A stretch of DNA of 18,848 nucleotides, taken from Parcubacteria group bacterium GW2011_GWA2_47_7 (lineage in GTDB: Bacteria; Patescibacteriota; Minisyncoccia; Phycocordibacterales; UBA6899). Each line of letters starts with the position of its first letter. Position 1 is the stretch's first letter. Under the pieces are notes generated by a model. The model had not been told where the DNA came from. It worked only from the letters and a program-made list of their open reading frames with translations, and made no database searches. Positions 12,654 through 18,760 of the stretch are shown here, one piece after another. The stretch covers positions 1-18,848 of the forward strand of contig LCOM01000007.1 of assembly GCA_000999395.1 (NCBI GenBank). The letters are read 5' to 3'. Both the position numbers and the translations under genes were made by a program.

Positions 12654-12676
12654 CGCGCTCATCTTCAAGAACGGAC

Positions 12677-12714
12677 AAAAAAACCGCTCCATTTTATGAA
12701 TGGGGCGGTTTTGA
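12677..12714. terminator. Bidirectional terminator between ftsK and the convergent 70-aa gene
   Basis: ACCGCTCCATT and AATGGGGCGGT pair with one G-U on the plus strand (12680-12712). The plus strand ends in TTTTG and the minus strand in TTTTTTTG. It lies 24 nt after the ftsK stop and 2 nt after that of the opposing gene. Confidence 0.8.
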
Positions 12715-12927
12715 TTATCTCTTGCGATGGACTATTTTTCTTGTTCGAATTCTCTGCTGGCGCTTTTCTGCCGCACGTCGCGCACTTGCATTACCCTTCC
12801 CCTTTTTGGGAGGACTCTGGTTTAAAGAAAGACTATTCGCCAAATGGAGCACTGAAGCTGACTCCATTGACCTTGCACTTGCAAAGCATGCGGCAACGAG
12901 TGCGGCAATCATCGAAAAACGAGACAT
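12715..12927 (-). CDS. Small basic protein with hydrophobic N-terminus, 70 aa
   Basis: Begins MSRFSMIAALVAACFASARS, a short hydrophobic helix or signal peptide. A polar middle follows, then a strongly basic tail (KKGKGNASARRAAEKRQQRI and more K/R). The start is well supported: AAGAGGAGAGAAGC directly precedes the ATG at 12927. A TTGACG-17-TATGGT promoter lies upstream and a terminator immediately after the stop. Family not recognised. The tail could bind nucleic acid or acidic surface polymers, but this is only composition. Long overlapping frames on the plus strand are shadows. Confidence 0.68.
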   Translation of the reverse strand: MSRFSMIAALVAACFASARSMESASVLHLANSLSLNQSPPKKGKGNASARRAAEKRQQRIRTRKIVHRKR

Positions 12928-12954
12928 GCTTCTCTCCTCTTAATTTCTTCAAAG

Positions 12955-12983
12955 ACCATACCAGAGGAACATTGTTCCGTCAA
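12955..12983 (-). promoter_or_regulatory. Promoter of the 70-aa gene with palindromic operator candidate
   Basis: Minus strand: -35 TTGACG (12983-12978), 17-nt spacer, -10 TATGGT (12960-12955). The spacer contains a perfect palindrome GGAAC-ATT-GTTCC (12966-12978). It resembles the Gram-positive LexA box GAAC-N4-GTTC, but with a 3-nt centre. Confidence 0.55.
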
Positions 12984-13062
12984 TTTATCGCAAGGTCTGC
13001 TTCGCTTATTCACATGGAACGACCACGACTCGGTCGAACACCTTCTTGTGCAATTAAGGGTG

Positions 13063-13091
13063 TCGACGAGCGCACTCTCCTCGTGTATATA
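13063..13091 (+). promoter_or_regulatory. Near-leaderless promoter of the 123-aa gene and recA
   Basis: TCGACG (13063-13068), 17-nt spacer, TATATA (13086-13091). The predicted transcription start coincides with the ATG at 13098 within a nucleotide or two. There is no Shine-Dalgarno site, consistent with leaderless translation. Confidence 0.5.
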
Positions 13092-13097
13092 TAGAGC

Positions 13098-13469
13098 ATG
13101 CGCATCACGCTTAAAAAAGTTCTTTCGGTCAGCACGGGGATACTCATCGTGGCAGTCATCGTATTTTATGCGTACTACCAGTCCCGCTCCGTCATCGCGG
13201 GCCCGCTGATCGAGCTTTCGGAACCGCAAGACTATATGACATCGACAACGTCGCTCATCATGATTCGCGGGGTCGCAATCAATGCGAAAGAACTGACGCT
13301 TCAGGGCAGACAGATATTTATTGACCTGAGTGGGAGATTTGCGGAACAATTGTTGCTCTCCCCCGGCTATAATATAATAGAGCTCACGGCCAAAGACGCA
13401 CAAGGAAGACAGATCATCAAGAAGCTGGAACTCGTGTATCATGAAGAGCTCAATGTTATTACCCCTTAA
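13098..13469 (+). CDS. Membrane-anchored Ig-like domain protein, 123 aa
   Basis: Residues 1-8 are basic and 9-27 form a transmembrane helix (VLSVSTGILIVAVIVFYAYY), so the protein is anchored with its C-terminus outside. Residues about 34-115 look like one beta-sandwich: LIELSEPQDYMTSTTSLIMI, RGVAINAKELTLQGRQIFID, then LSPGYNIIELTAKDAQGRQI and a final strand KKLELVYH. This pattern resembles the Ig-like or glucodextranase-B-like domains often seen in CPR surface proteins. Function unknown. It ends 11 nt before recA and probably shares its transcript. No Shine-Dalgarno site; see the promoter at 13063. Confidence 0.75.
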   Translation: MRITLKKVLSVSTGILIVAVIVFYAYYQSRSVIAGPLIELSEPQDYMTSTTSLIMIRGVAINAKELTLQGRQIFIDLSGRFAEQLLLSPGYNIIELTAKDAQGRQIIKKLELVYHEELNVITP

Positions 13470-13480
13470 TAAAAAATTTC

Positions 13481-14459
13481 ATGGCGGGATTTGTAAAAAA
13501 AGTAAAGAAAGAGAAATCGGAAGCAGAGCGGTCAGGTACAATGGGTATCGATGCAACAATCAAGTCAATCCAAACAAAGTTTGGTGAAGGGGCTATCATC
13601 AAACTCGGAGATGCTCCGAAGGTAAATATTGATTCAATCTCAACAGGCTCTATCGGTCTTGACCACGCACTCGGTGTAGGTGGAATTCCACAAGGACGTA
13701 TCGTTGAAATATTCGGACCGGAATCGTCAGGAAAAACGACCCTTGCGCTCCACGTCGTCGCCGAGGCGCAGAAAAAAGGTGGTGTAGCAGCGTTCATTGA
13801 CGCGGAACACGCGCTCGACCCAGATTATGCAAAGAAGCTTGGTGTGAAGATTGACCAGCTCCTCCTTGCGCAGCCGGACACCGGAGAGCAGGCGCTTGAG
13901 ATATGCGAATCACTCGTACGCTCAGGAAATGTCTCAGTTATTGTCATCGACTCTGTCGCAGCACTGACCCCGAAAGATCATCTTCATCAATCAAATTCGC
14001 ATGCAAATCGGTGTGATGTTTGGCAATCCCGAAACGACACCAGGAGGGAAAGCGCTCAAGTTCTACACCTCAGTGCGCATCGATATCAGGAAGATTGCAC
14101 AGATTAAAAAGGGTGAGGATGTTATCGGAAGTCGCACGCGCGCCAAAGTGGTCAAGAATAAAGTTGCCGCTCCGTTCAAGCAAGCGGAATTCGACCTCGT
14201 CTACAATGAAGGCATCTCTCGTGAAAGCGAGATGCTCATGTTTGGAGAAAAATATGGCCTTATCAAGAAAATGGGTTCATCCTATTCCTATGGTGATGTG
14301 AAGATTGGGCGCGGATATGATTCTGCACGCGTATTTCTCAAAACGAACAAGGCCATCGCGAAGGAAATCACAAAAGAAATTCTCAAGCAAATGAAGTCCG
14401 ATGATTCGTTCAGCGTCTCGGCGAGTGCCGATGACAAGGACGAGGGGTCACCGGAATAA
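13481..14459 (+). pseudogene. recA: recA with an internal deletion and frameshift
   Basis: RecA forms the DNA strand-exchange filament in homologous recombination and SOS control. Residues 1-165 are normal: Walker A GPESSGKTT (79-87), FIDAEHALDPDYAKKLGV, and VIVIDSVAALTPK. Directly after K165 (13973-13975) the reading frame no longer matches. From 13977 the family sequence resumes in another frame as IIFINQIRMQIGVMFGNPET and continues to a normal C-terminus at 14459. By comparison with E. coli RecA, about 36 residues are missing, including DNA-binding loop L1 (EIEGE-GDSH), a loss of about 107 nt. As read, the first ORF stops at 14107. A 152-codon fragment could start at ATG 14001. With the segment restored the protein would be about 361 residues, normal size. 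Either the gene is truly broken or this is an assembly or sequencing artefact. Confidence 0.9.
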
Positions 14460-14485
14460 GAAAATAGGTAACGTGCACAGAAAAA

Positions 14486-14508
14486 AAACACCCCACATTG
14501 GGGTGTTT
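14486..14508 (+). terminator. Terminator after recA
   Basis: AAACACCCC pairs perfectly with GGGGTGTTT around ACATT, 26 nt after the recA stop codon. The plus-strand tail GTGTTAT is only moderately T-rich. On the minus strand a run of T follows, so it also serves the convergent gene at 14524. Confidence 0.7.
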
Positions 14509-14523
14509 GTGTTATGTGAGCGC

Positions 14524-14853
14524 TTACGGATAATGATCCTCACGCTCTACAAATTCTTTCATACCTGCATCATATACAACGCGTTGTGCAGATGACAACA
14601 TTAACTCGCTTGCCACACCTGCTTCAGCAAGCAGAAGAACCGAGTGAACCTGGATCATGCTGACAAGTCTCTCCATGTGACTCGATAGCTCCTCCCTTTC
14701 TGATTCAGTGAATGTCGGGAGAGACTCAATCCCACGGAACGACGGAAACTTGCTGGTAGTCTTGCAAATCGGAAGCATCGCGTACTGTGGTATCGCCTCT
14801 ATATTGCTGCCGATAACTTCGGATATGGCATGCACTAACTGACTATCGCCCAT
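14524..14853 (-). CDS. Hypothetical soluble protein, 109 aa
   Basis: Starts MGDSQLVHAISEVIGSNIEA, with AAAGGGGGAATCATC directly upstream as a good Shine-Dalgarno site. A TAGACA-16-TATAAA promoter lies about 40-65 nt upstream. The predicted fold is helical (FTESEREELSSHMERLVSMI, HSVLLLAEAGVASELMLSSA). There is no signal peptide and no strong membrane helix. I do not recognise the family. It is a single gene, convergent with recA and sharing its terminator hairpin. Confidence 0.65.
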   Translation of the reverse strand: MGDSQLVHAISEVIGSNIEAIPQYAMLPICKTTSKFPSFRGIESLPTFTESEREELSSHMERLVSMIQVHSVLLLAEAGVASELMLSSAQRVVYDAGMKEFVEREDHYP

Positions 14854-14890
14854 GATGATTCCCCCTTTGTTAAATAACTATGCTGAAATC

Positions 14891-14918
14891 TTTATAGCAC
14901 AATAGCTATCCTTGTCTA
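14891..14918 (-). promoter_or_regulatory. Promoter of the 109-aa gene
   Basis: Minus strand: TAGACA (14918-14913), 16-nt spacer, TATAAA (14896-14891). The -35 is the same as for the neighbouring gene at 14982-15431. Confidence 0.55.
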
Positions 14919-14947
14919 CCGTCCTGCACATAATGTGGAAAAGAAAA

Positions 14948-14965
14948 CCCGCACGATTGTGCGGG
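14948..14965 (-). terminator. Terminator of the 149-aa gene
   Basis: CCCGCAC and GTGCGGG pair over 7 bp around a 4-nt loop. On the minus strand TTTTCTTTT follows. It lies 16 nt after the stop codon. Confidence 0.8.
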
Positions 14966-14981
14966 AATTTAGAGCTTGATG

Positions 14982-15431
14982 CTAGGACTCAAGCGGACAT
15001 GGAGGGAGAGCGCGTACATTCCCATGATGGTAGATGTGCCATACGGCGCGCCAATACGGATTGTCGTATTGTTTCGCTGTTTCGTCGGGGTACGCATATT
15101 GAACACACCCCTCATGGTCAAAGAACGCCCTGAGAGCATTCATATGATCATGGAGGACAATTTTTGCTCCAGGATGCCGTAATGTCGCCCGAGGATTCCT
15201 AGATAGCCATGCGTCCACCATGTAGCGCGTACGCACAACCTCAGTACGTAAAGCATACAGTTTAGCCTTCTGCTGCTTGAGGCACAGCTTTAACGACTGT
15301 TCTTCGTGCGCAACCTGTGCACGACGAATGCGCTCGCGCTCGATATTCGCCACTATGAGGTAGTGGGCGGTACCGATGACAAGTGCAGTTCCAATAATCC
15401 AATACCAATCCCAGAATGACAAATCAAACAT
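14982..15431 (-). CDS. Membrane-anchored coiled-coil protein, 149 aa
   Basis: Residues about 8-29 (WDWYWIIGTALVIGTAHYLI) form one transmembrane helix. A charged helical segment of about 30-70 follows (NIERERIRRAQVAHEEQSLK), probably coiled coil. The C-terminal part is mixed, rich in H, Y and W (YPDETAKQYDNPYWRAVWHI). The start is clear: AAAAGGAGGACGGT precedes the ATG at 15431, and an almost perfect promoter (TAGACA-17-TATAAT) lies upstream. Not recognised as a known family. Tight expression signals and a strong terminator argue for a real, well-expressed gene. Confidence 0.72.
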   Translation of the reverse strand: MFDLSFWDWYWIIGTALVIGTAHYLIVANIERERIRRAQVAHEEQSLKLCLKQQKAKLYALRTEVVRTRYMVDAWLSRNPRATLRHPGAKIVLHDHMNALRAFFDHEGCVQYAYPDETAKQYDNPYWRAVWHIYHHGNVRALPPCPLES

Positions 15432-15475
15432 ACCGTCCTCCTTTTCAATTTACGATACAAAGTAATCTATTATTT

Positions 15476-15504
15476 ATTATATCATAAAAATATACATTTG
15501 TCTA
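15476..15504 (-). promoter_or_regulatory. Strong promoter of the 149-aa gene
   Basis: Minus strand: TAGACA (15504-15499), 17-nt spacer, TATAAT (15481-15476). The -10 is perfect and the -35 differs at one position. The expected 5' leader is about 38 nt and contains the Shine-Dalgarno site. Confidence 0.78.
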
Positions 15505-15521
15505 TTTTTATTCAACGAACA

Positions 15522-15549
15522 AAAAAACGCTGGGATTAAGCGCTTTTTG
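15522..15549 (-). terminator. Terminator of the epimerase-sigma-membrane protein operon
   Basis: AAAAACGCT and AGCGCTTTTT pair with one mismatch around GGGATTA. The minus strand ends in TTTTTTTG. It is 26 nt after the last stop codon of the operon. Confidence 0.65.
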
Positions 15550-15574
15550 CTATATATGGTGAGTATCGCACTTG

Positions 15575-15910
15575 TTAAAAATATGCGTGCTGCGACTTGC
15601 GGATAAAATCTGATGCAAGCCACGCAAGGATTGCAACAGTACTAAGGAGAAGAGTGGCCGACGTCACCTCAGTGTGCATAAATGCGTCGCGCATAAATGT
15701 GAGGTTGCGAGGAATGTCGGTCAGCTGAGGCGCATTCGCAAATACGTTCCCATAGGAAATATATGCGGTTGAGCGCCACACAAAAACAAGGGCGATGAGC
15801 GATTTGAGGAAGAGCGGATTGAGTACGGTACGCAATGCATATACAAAGTAGATGCGACGCATAATACGTCTCGTCAGCCTACTATTTAACTTTACCTCTG
15901 TATCATTCAT
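15575..15910 (-). CDS. Two-helix membrane protein downstream of the sigma factor, 111 aa (candidate regulator)
   Basis: Starting at ATG 15910, MNDTEVKLNSRLTRRIMRRI gives a basic cytoplasmic N-terminus. Hydrophobic helices follow at about residues 29-51 (VLNPLFLKSLIALVFVWRST) and 85-103 (SATLLLSTVAILAWLASDFI), with a short outer loop between. The frame is open back to 15979, but that would overlap the sigma gene by 59 nt; 15910 lies 10 nt after the sigma stop and is preferred. Membrane proteins encoded just after ECF sigma genes are often anti-sigma factors. This one has no recognised zinc or anti-sigma motif, so that role is an inference from position only. Confidence 0.68.
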   Translation of the reverse strand: MNDTEVKLNSRLTRRIMRRIYFVYALRTVLNPLFLKSLIALVFVWRSTAYISYGNVFANAPQLTDIPRNLTFMRDAFMHTEVTSATLLLSTVAILAWLASDFIRKSQHAYF

Positions 15911-15920
15911 AAATATGCCA

Positions 15921-16511
15921 TTAGGCTTTTTTATCTTGATTTTCGCCCGCGAGTAATCGTTCGAATTCTCGTTTCGCACGATAGATTTTGGTCTTCACGG
16001 CAGAGACCGTTGTCCCTTCCATGTCGGCAATCTCTTTTTGCGAATATTCGTCGAGAAAATGGAGTTTGAGTGGCCGGGCGAGTTGCGAGGGCATTTGGGA
16101 CAGAAATGACGCAACATAGTCACGCATCACGTCCTCTTCCCTGTGGTTTGCCGGGTCAGGAAGCGTCTCATAAAACTCAGGTTCGAGTTCGATGTGAGTG
16201 GCTCCCTTCTTTTTTAACTTCTGGTAGTGGGTAAAGGTTGTATTCATGAGGATTTTATAGCCCCAGGACTTAAACGACGCACCTTCAACCGTCTTGAATC
16301 GCCGCGCATTGAAGTATATCTTCGTAAACGTTTCCTGAACGATATCCTCAGACTCCTCCCTACTATGAATAACACTGTCCGCCTTTCGAAGAAACGCATC
16401 CTGATAGCGCGAAACCAGTACAGCAAAAAGGGACGGGTGCTCGATTGAGCGCTCAAGAATGACCTCATCCTTCAGTTCATTTAGTGGAATTGTCTGGTCT
16501 TCAAGCAACAT
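15921..16511 (-). CDS. RNA polymerase sigma factor, ECF (sigma70 group 4) type, 196 aa
   Basis: Directs RNA polymerase to a specific set of promoters. Region 2 spans about residues 28-95: FAVLVSRYQDAFLRKADSVI, the conserved EDIVQETFTKIYFNARRF helix and FKSWGYKILMNTTFTHYQKL. A linker with an E/P-rich stretch follows. Region 4 is at about 135-188 with the helix-turn-helix YSQKEIADMEGTTVSAVKTK and IYRAKREFERLL. Length is typical for an ECF factor. The gene follows the epimerase by 15 nt and precedes a membrane protein by 10 nt, so the three are probably co-transcribed. No Shine-Dalgarno site is obvious before ATG 16511. Confidence 0.9.
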   Translation of the reverse strand: MLLEDQTIPLNELKDEVILERSIEHPSLFAVLVSRYQDAFLRKADSVIHSREESEDIVQETFTKIYFNARRFKTVEGASFKSWGYKILMNTTFTHYQKLKKKGATHIELEPEFYETLPDPANHREEDVMRDYVASFLSQMPSQLARPLKLHFLDEYSQKEIADMEGTTVSAVKTKIYRAKREFERLLAGENQDKKA

Positions 16512-16526
16512 GGCTATTATTGTGGC

Positions 16527-17456
16527 CTAAAACCCAGATTCTCGCAAGAGCTCCGCGATACCCTCCTCTACCTGTATTTCAGGTTTCCATCCCAACAGTT
16601 TCAATGCCCGCTCATTACTTGCAAGCGTATGCTTGGGTTCCAAACGCGCCGGGACGTAGACAATTTCACCACCAATAAGCTGTGCGATTCTGTTGATGCT
16701 CACATTGCGCCCAGCACCGATATTGATGACTTCCCCGTTTCCAACACTTGGACTCTCTGCGGCAAGAATGTTGGCACGCACCACGTCGCGCACATGAGTG
16801 AAATCGCGCGTCTGCTCACCATCTCCGGTTATGCTGATTGGGACGCCATCGGTGCGCTGTTTCAGAAATTTTCCAATGACGAGCGCATAGGCTCCCTCGG
16901 GATCAAAGCGGGGTCCGTACACATTAAAATAGCGCAGTGACACAGTCGAAAGCCCGTACACAACGTGGAACAGGCGTGCGTACTGCTCGCCAATATATTT
17001 TTGTAATCCGTATGGCGAGAGCGGTTCCGCGGACATTTCCTCGTGGAGTGGCATCGTTTCTTGATCTCCATACGCAGAGCTTGAGGCCGAATATACAACG
17101 CGGCTAACTCCTCCCTTCTGCGCTGCGGAGAATACATTCAACGTACCCGTTACATTAACTTCGTTTGTTTCAATGGGATTCTCGATAGAGTACTGAACAC
17201 GCGGAAGTGCGGCAAAATGAAAGACGTAATCCGCACCCTTAATGATTGGGCTTATCTCTTCAAGATTACGAATATCAACGACATGCAATATTGCATCGGG
17301 GTTCACGTGCTCCTTCTTGCCCGCGCTCAAATTATCGATAACGTCCACATCATACCCCTTCGCTATTAATGCATCGACGAGATGCGAACCGATGAAGCCG
17401 GCACCACCTGTTACCACCGCTCGCTTCTTTGTTTCGTTTGTGACCATAAATTTCAT
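16527..17456 (-). CDS. NAD-dependent nucleotide-sugar epimerase/dehydratase (extended SDR), 309 aa
   Basis: Extended short-chain dehydrogenase family; most likely a UDP-sugar 4-epimerase feeding surface polysaccharide synthesis, though the substrate cannot be read from the sequence. The NAD-binding glycine motif TGGAGFIGSHL is at about 16-26, with D40 (VDVIDNLSAG) expected to bind the adenosine ribose. The active-site serine is in SASSSAYGD (about 122-130), and Y-x3-K is in PYGLQKYIGEQY (about 147-158). The substrate-side motifs RYFNVYGPR and GDGEQTRDFTHVRDVV are present. The likely start is ATG 17456 or the in-frame ATG three codons later. An upstream 36-codon ORF ends 2 nt before 17456, suggesting coupled translation. 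First full gene of the sigma-factor operon. Confidence 0.9.
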   Translation of the reverse strand: MKFMVTNETKKRAVVTGGAGFIGSHLVDALIAKGYDVDVIDNLSAGKKEHVNPDAILHVVDIRNLEEISPIIKGADYVFHFAALPRVQYSIENPIETNEVNVTGTLNVFSAAQKGGVSRVVYSASSSAYGDQETMPLHEEMSAEPLSPYGLQKYIGEQYARLFHVVYGLSTVSLRYFNVYGPRFDPEGAYALVIGKFLKQRTDGVPISITGDGEQTRDFTHVRDVVRANILAAESPSVGNGEVINIGAGRNVSINRIAQLIGGEIVYVPARLEPKHTLASNERALKLLGWKPEIQVEEGIAELLRESGF

Positions 17457-17458
17457 TA

Positions 17459-17569
17459 TTAATTAATGTACATATCGTCTACGAGTACTTCCATTTTTAT
17501 ACTCCTTTCAGTCGTTAAAAATTTGGTCGCACCCCCCGTCACGACTGCGCGTTTTTTGTGTTGTTCCAT
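17459..17569 (-). CDS. Chimeric 36-aa leader ORF: epimerase N-terminal remnant fused to a repeat
   Basis: The frame reads MEQHKKRAVVTGGATKFLTT and on to a stop at 17459, 2 nt before the epimerase ATG. Its first 14 codons mimic the epimerase N-terminus (KKRAVVTGGA). Similarity ends exactly where the 50-nt repeat (17481-17530) begins. Inside, AAAGGAG followed by ATG at about 17494 gives a strong internal start for an 11-residue peptide, MEVLVDDMYIN. It may be a decayed duplicate epimerase start or a functional leader peptide; translation is not shown. Confidence 0.45.
   Translation of the reverse strand: MEQHKKRAVVTGGATKFLTTERSIKMEVLVDDMYIN
17481..17530. repeat. 50-nt hairpin repeat, copy X
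   Basis: It matches 18293-18342 at 43 of 50 positions. The arms ATTTTTA (17493-17499) and TAAAAAT (17516-17522) pair. In the other copy the arms are AATTTCA and TGAAATT, so two base pairs have changed on both sides. An inner ACT/AGT pairing is also conserved on the plus strand. The minus strand carries an AAAGGAG-ATG start signal. Confidence 0.8.
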
Positions 17570-17617
17570 ATATAAATACTACACGAAAAACAACACAAAC
17601 GTGGCAAAACGGAAAAC

Positions 17618-17646
17618 TCGACAAAACACACGAGATGGCTTAGAAT
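17618..17646 (+). promoter_or_regulatory. Promoter of efp
   Basis: TCGACA (17618-17623), 17-nt spacer, TAGAAT (17641-17646); each box has one mismatch to consensus. Predicted start about 17653, 3 nt before the ATG, so near-leaderless. There is no Shine-Dalgarno site before efp. Confidence 0.65.
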
Positions 17647-17655
17647 AGCCGCACT

Positions 17656-18231
17656 ATGGCAATATTAAATTACAGTGAAATTCTTCCACGTCGAATTATT
17701 CTTATCGATGACCAACCCTATGAGGTCTTAGACGCACACGTTTTCCAGAAGCAGAAATCGCGCCCGGTCAACCACACGAAGGTTAAAAATCTTTTAAGTG
17801 GAAACGTTAAAGAGGTGGTATTCCATCAGTTCGAGAAGGCCGAAGAGGCAGACATGGGAACAAAGGAGGTAAAGTATCTCTACGCCAACAAGGGTGAATA
17901 TTGGTTCTGTGATGCGAAAGATCCTTCGAACCGTTTCAAACTTTCGGATGAACAGCTCGGTGACAGCATCAAGTTCATCAAGACTAATTCAATCATTGAT
18001 TCGACAACGTTCAACGACGACATCATCGGCTTGAAATATCCCATCAAAGTAGAGCTCAAAATTACCGAGGCTCCCCCTGCCGTACGTGGTAACACCTCCG
18101 GAAACGCGACAAAAGCTGTCACCGTGGAGACAGGGGCCACCATCTACGTGCCGATGTTCATCAATGAGGGAGATATTGTGAGAATCAATACTGACTCCGG
18201 CGATTATGCCGAGCGCGTCGAGAAAGCGTAA
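17656..18231 (+). CDS. efp: Elongation factor P, 191 aa
   Basis: Binds the ribosome between P and E sites and relieves stalling at proline stretches. All three beta domains are present: KOW-like N-terminal domain (1-63, with the ILIDDQPYEVLDA strand pair), OB domain (about 65-128) and C-terminal OB domain (about 130-189, ending in GDIVRINTDSGDYAERV). The tip loop of domain I, which reaches the peptidyl-transferase centre, reads FQKQKSRPVNHTK. By alignment K34 sits at the position modified in E. coli, but the loop lacks the E. coli PGKGQA context. No lysine-modifying enzyme (EpmA/B type) is in the window. Full length, monocistronic, expressed from its own near-leaderless promoter. Confidence 0.96.
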   Translation: MAILNYSEILPRRIILIDDQPYEVLDAHVFQKQKSRPVNHTKVKNLLSGNVKEVVFHQFEKAEEADMGTKEVKYLYANKGEYWFCDAKDPSNRFKLSDEQLGDSIKFIKTNSIIDSTTFNDDIIGLKYPIKVELKITEAPPAVRGNTSGNATKAVTVETGATIYVPMFINEGDIVRINTDSGDYAERVEKA

Positions 18232-18240
18232 GTACCACTC

Positions 18241-18388
18241 GGCATTGCTTTTTGAGGGCACGGATAAAAGTCTGCTGACTTTTTCTACCACAACGAGTAC
18301 TTCCAATTTCATACTCCCTTCGGTCGTTGAAATTTAGGTCGCTCAGACTCCCGCCGTCGCGGTCCGTAGCCCCTCAAAAAGCAATACC
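18241..18388. repeat. Large inverted-repeat element, copy 2, interrupted by the 50-nt repeat
   Basis: The arms 18241-18258 (GGCATTGCTTTTTGAGGG) and 18371-18388 pair with one C-A mismatch on the plus strand, which is a G-U wobble on the minus strand. Inside, ACGGATAAAAGTC-TGCT-GACTTTTTC is the same as in copy 1 (9750-9840), as are CTCAGACTC and CGTAGCC. Between GACTTTTTC (ends 18285) and CTCAGACTC (starts 18342) lie 56 nt absent from copy 1, which contain the 50-nt hairpin repeat. It starts 10 nt after the efp stop codon. Confidence 0.8.
18293..18342. repeat. 50-nt hairpin repeat, copy Y, nested inside element copy 2
   Basis: It matches 17481-17530 in the same orientation, with stem arms 18305-18311 and 18328-18334. 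Of seven differences from copy X, four form two compensatory pairs. A fifth (A to G) keeps an inner U-A pair as U-G on the plus strand. Confidence 0.8.
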
Positions 18389-18562
18389 TCGCCCTGAGGA
18401 AACTTCGTTATTCACCTGCGAGAGTCCTTTCCAAAGCAGAAGTTCCTCGCTGTCGGAGGGAAATATACCATCCATCGTATTGGTTGTTTTTTTGTAATAC
18501 TCCGCAATGTCCTACGAGAGTCATTTTAAGAACAGAAGCGCCTCACCCCTGAGCATTCCCCG
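18385..18562. repeat. Hairpin modules after element copy 2
   Basis: CTCGC (18388-18392) pairs with GCGAG (about 18418-18422). GAGTCCTTTCCAAAGCAGAAG and CCTCGCTGTCGGAGG follow, the latter a small hairpin. A second degenerate unit runs from about 18510: CTACGAGAGTCATTTTAAGA, then CAGAAGCGCCTCACCCCTGAG. The order of parts is as in the modules at 9844 and 10099. Confidence 0.55.
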
Positions 18563-18578
18563 CAAAACATGAGGGAAT

Positions 18579-18608
18579 AAAAAACTGTCCAGTGGGCAGT
18601 TGTTTTAT
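18579..18608. terminator. Bidirectional terminator-like hairpin
   Basis: AACTGTCC (18583-18590) pairs with GGGCAGTT (18594-18601), with one G-U on the plus strand. The plus strand continues TGTTTTA; the minus strand ends TTTTTTA. It may end the efp transcript, about 350 nt after its stop codon and after the repeat elements. Confidence 0.55.
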
Positions 18609-18760
18609 CGTTAAGAAAATTTTCCGAAACAGAGAAAGAATCAATCCAACCTGCAACCCCGTCTTTTTGGACATGTCTTCGCGTGATGCATATTTCCGAG
18701 ACAAAAACGCGAGGACCCCAATGCTAACCGGAATGTCAGTCACCCTTGTGCATTCAACCA

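Noticed and set aside
13481..14459. Intein, group I intron or programmed frameshift in recA
   Set aside because: Sequence is missing rather than added, and a frameshift alone would not restore the roughly 36 absent residues. There is no slippery site at the junction.
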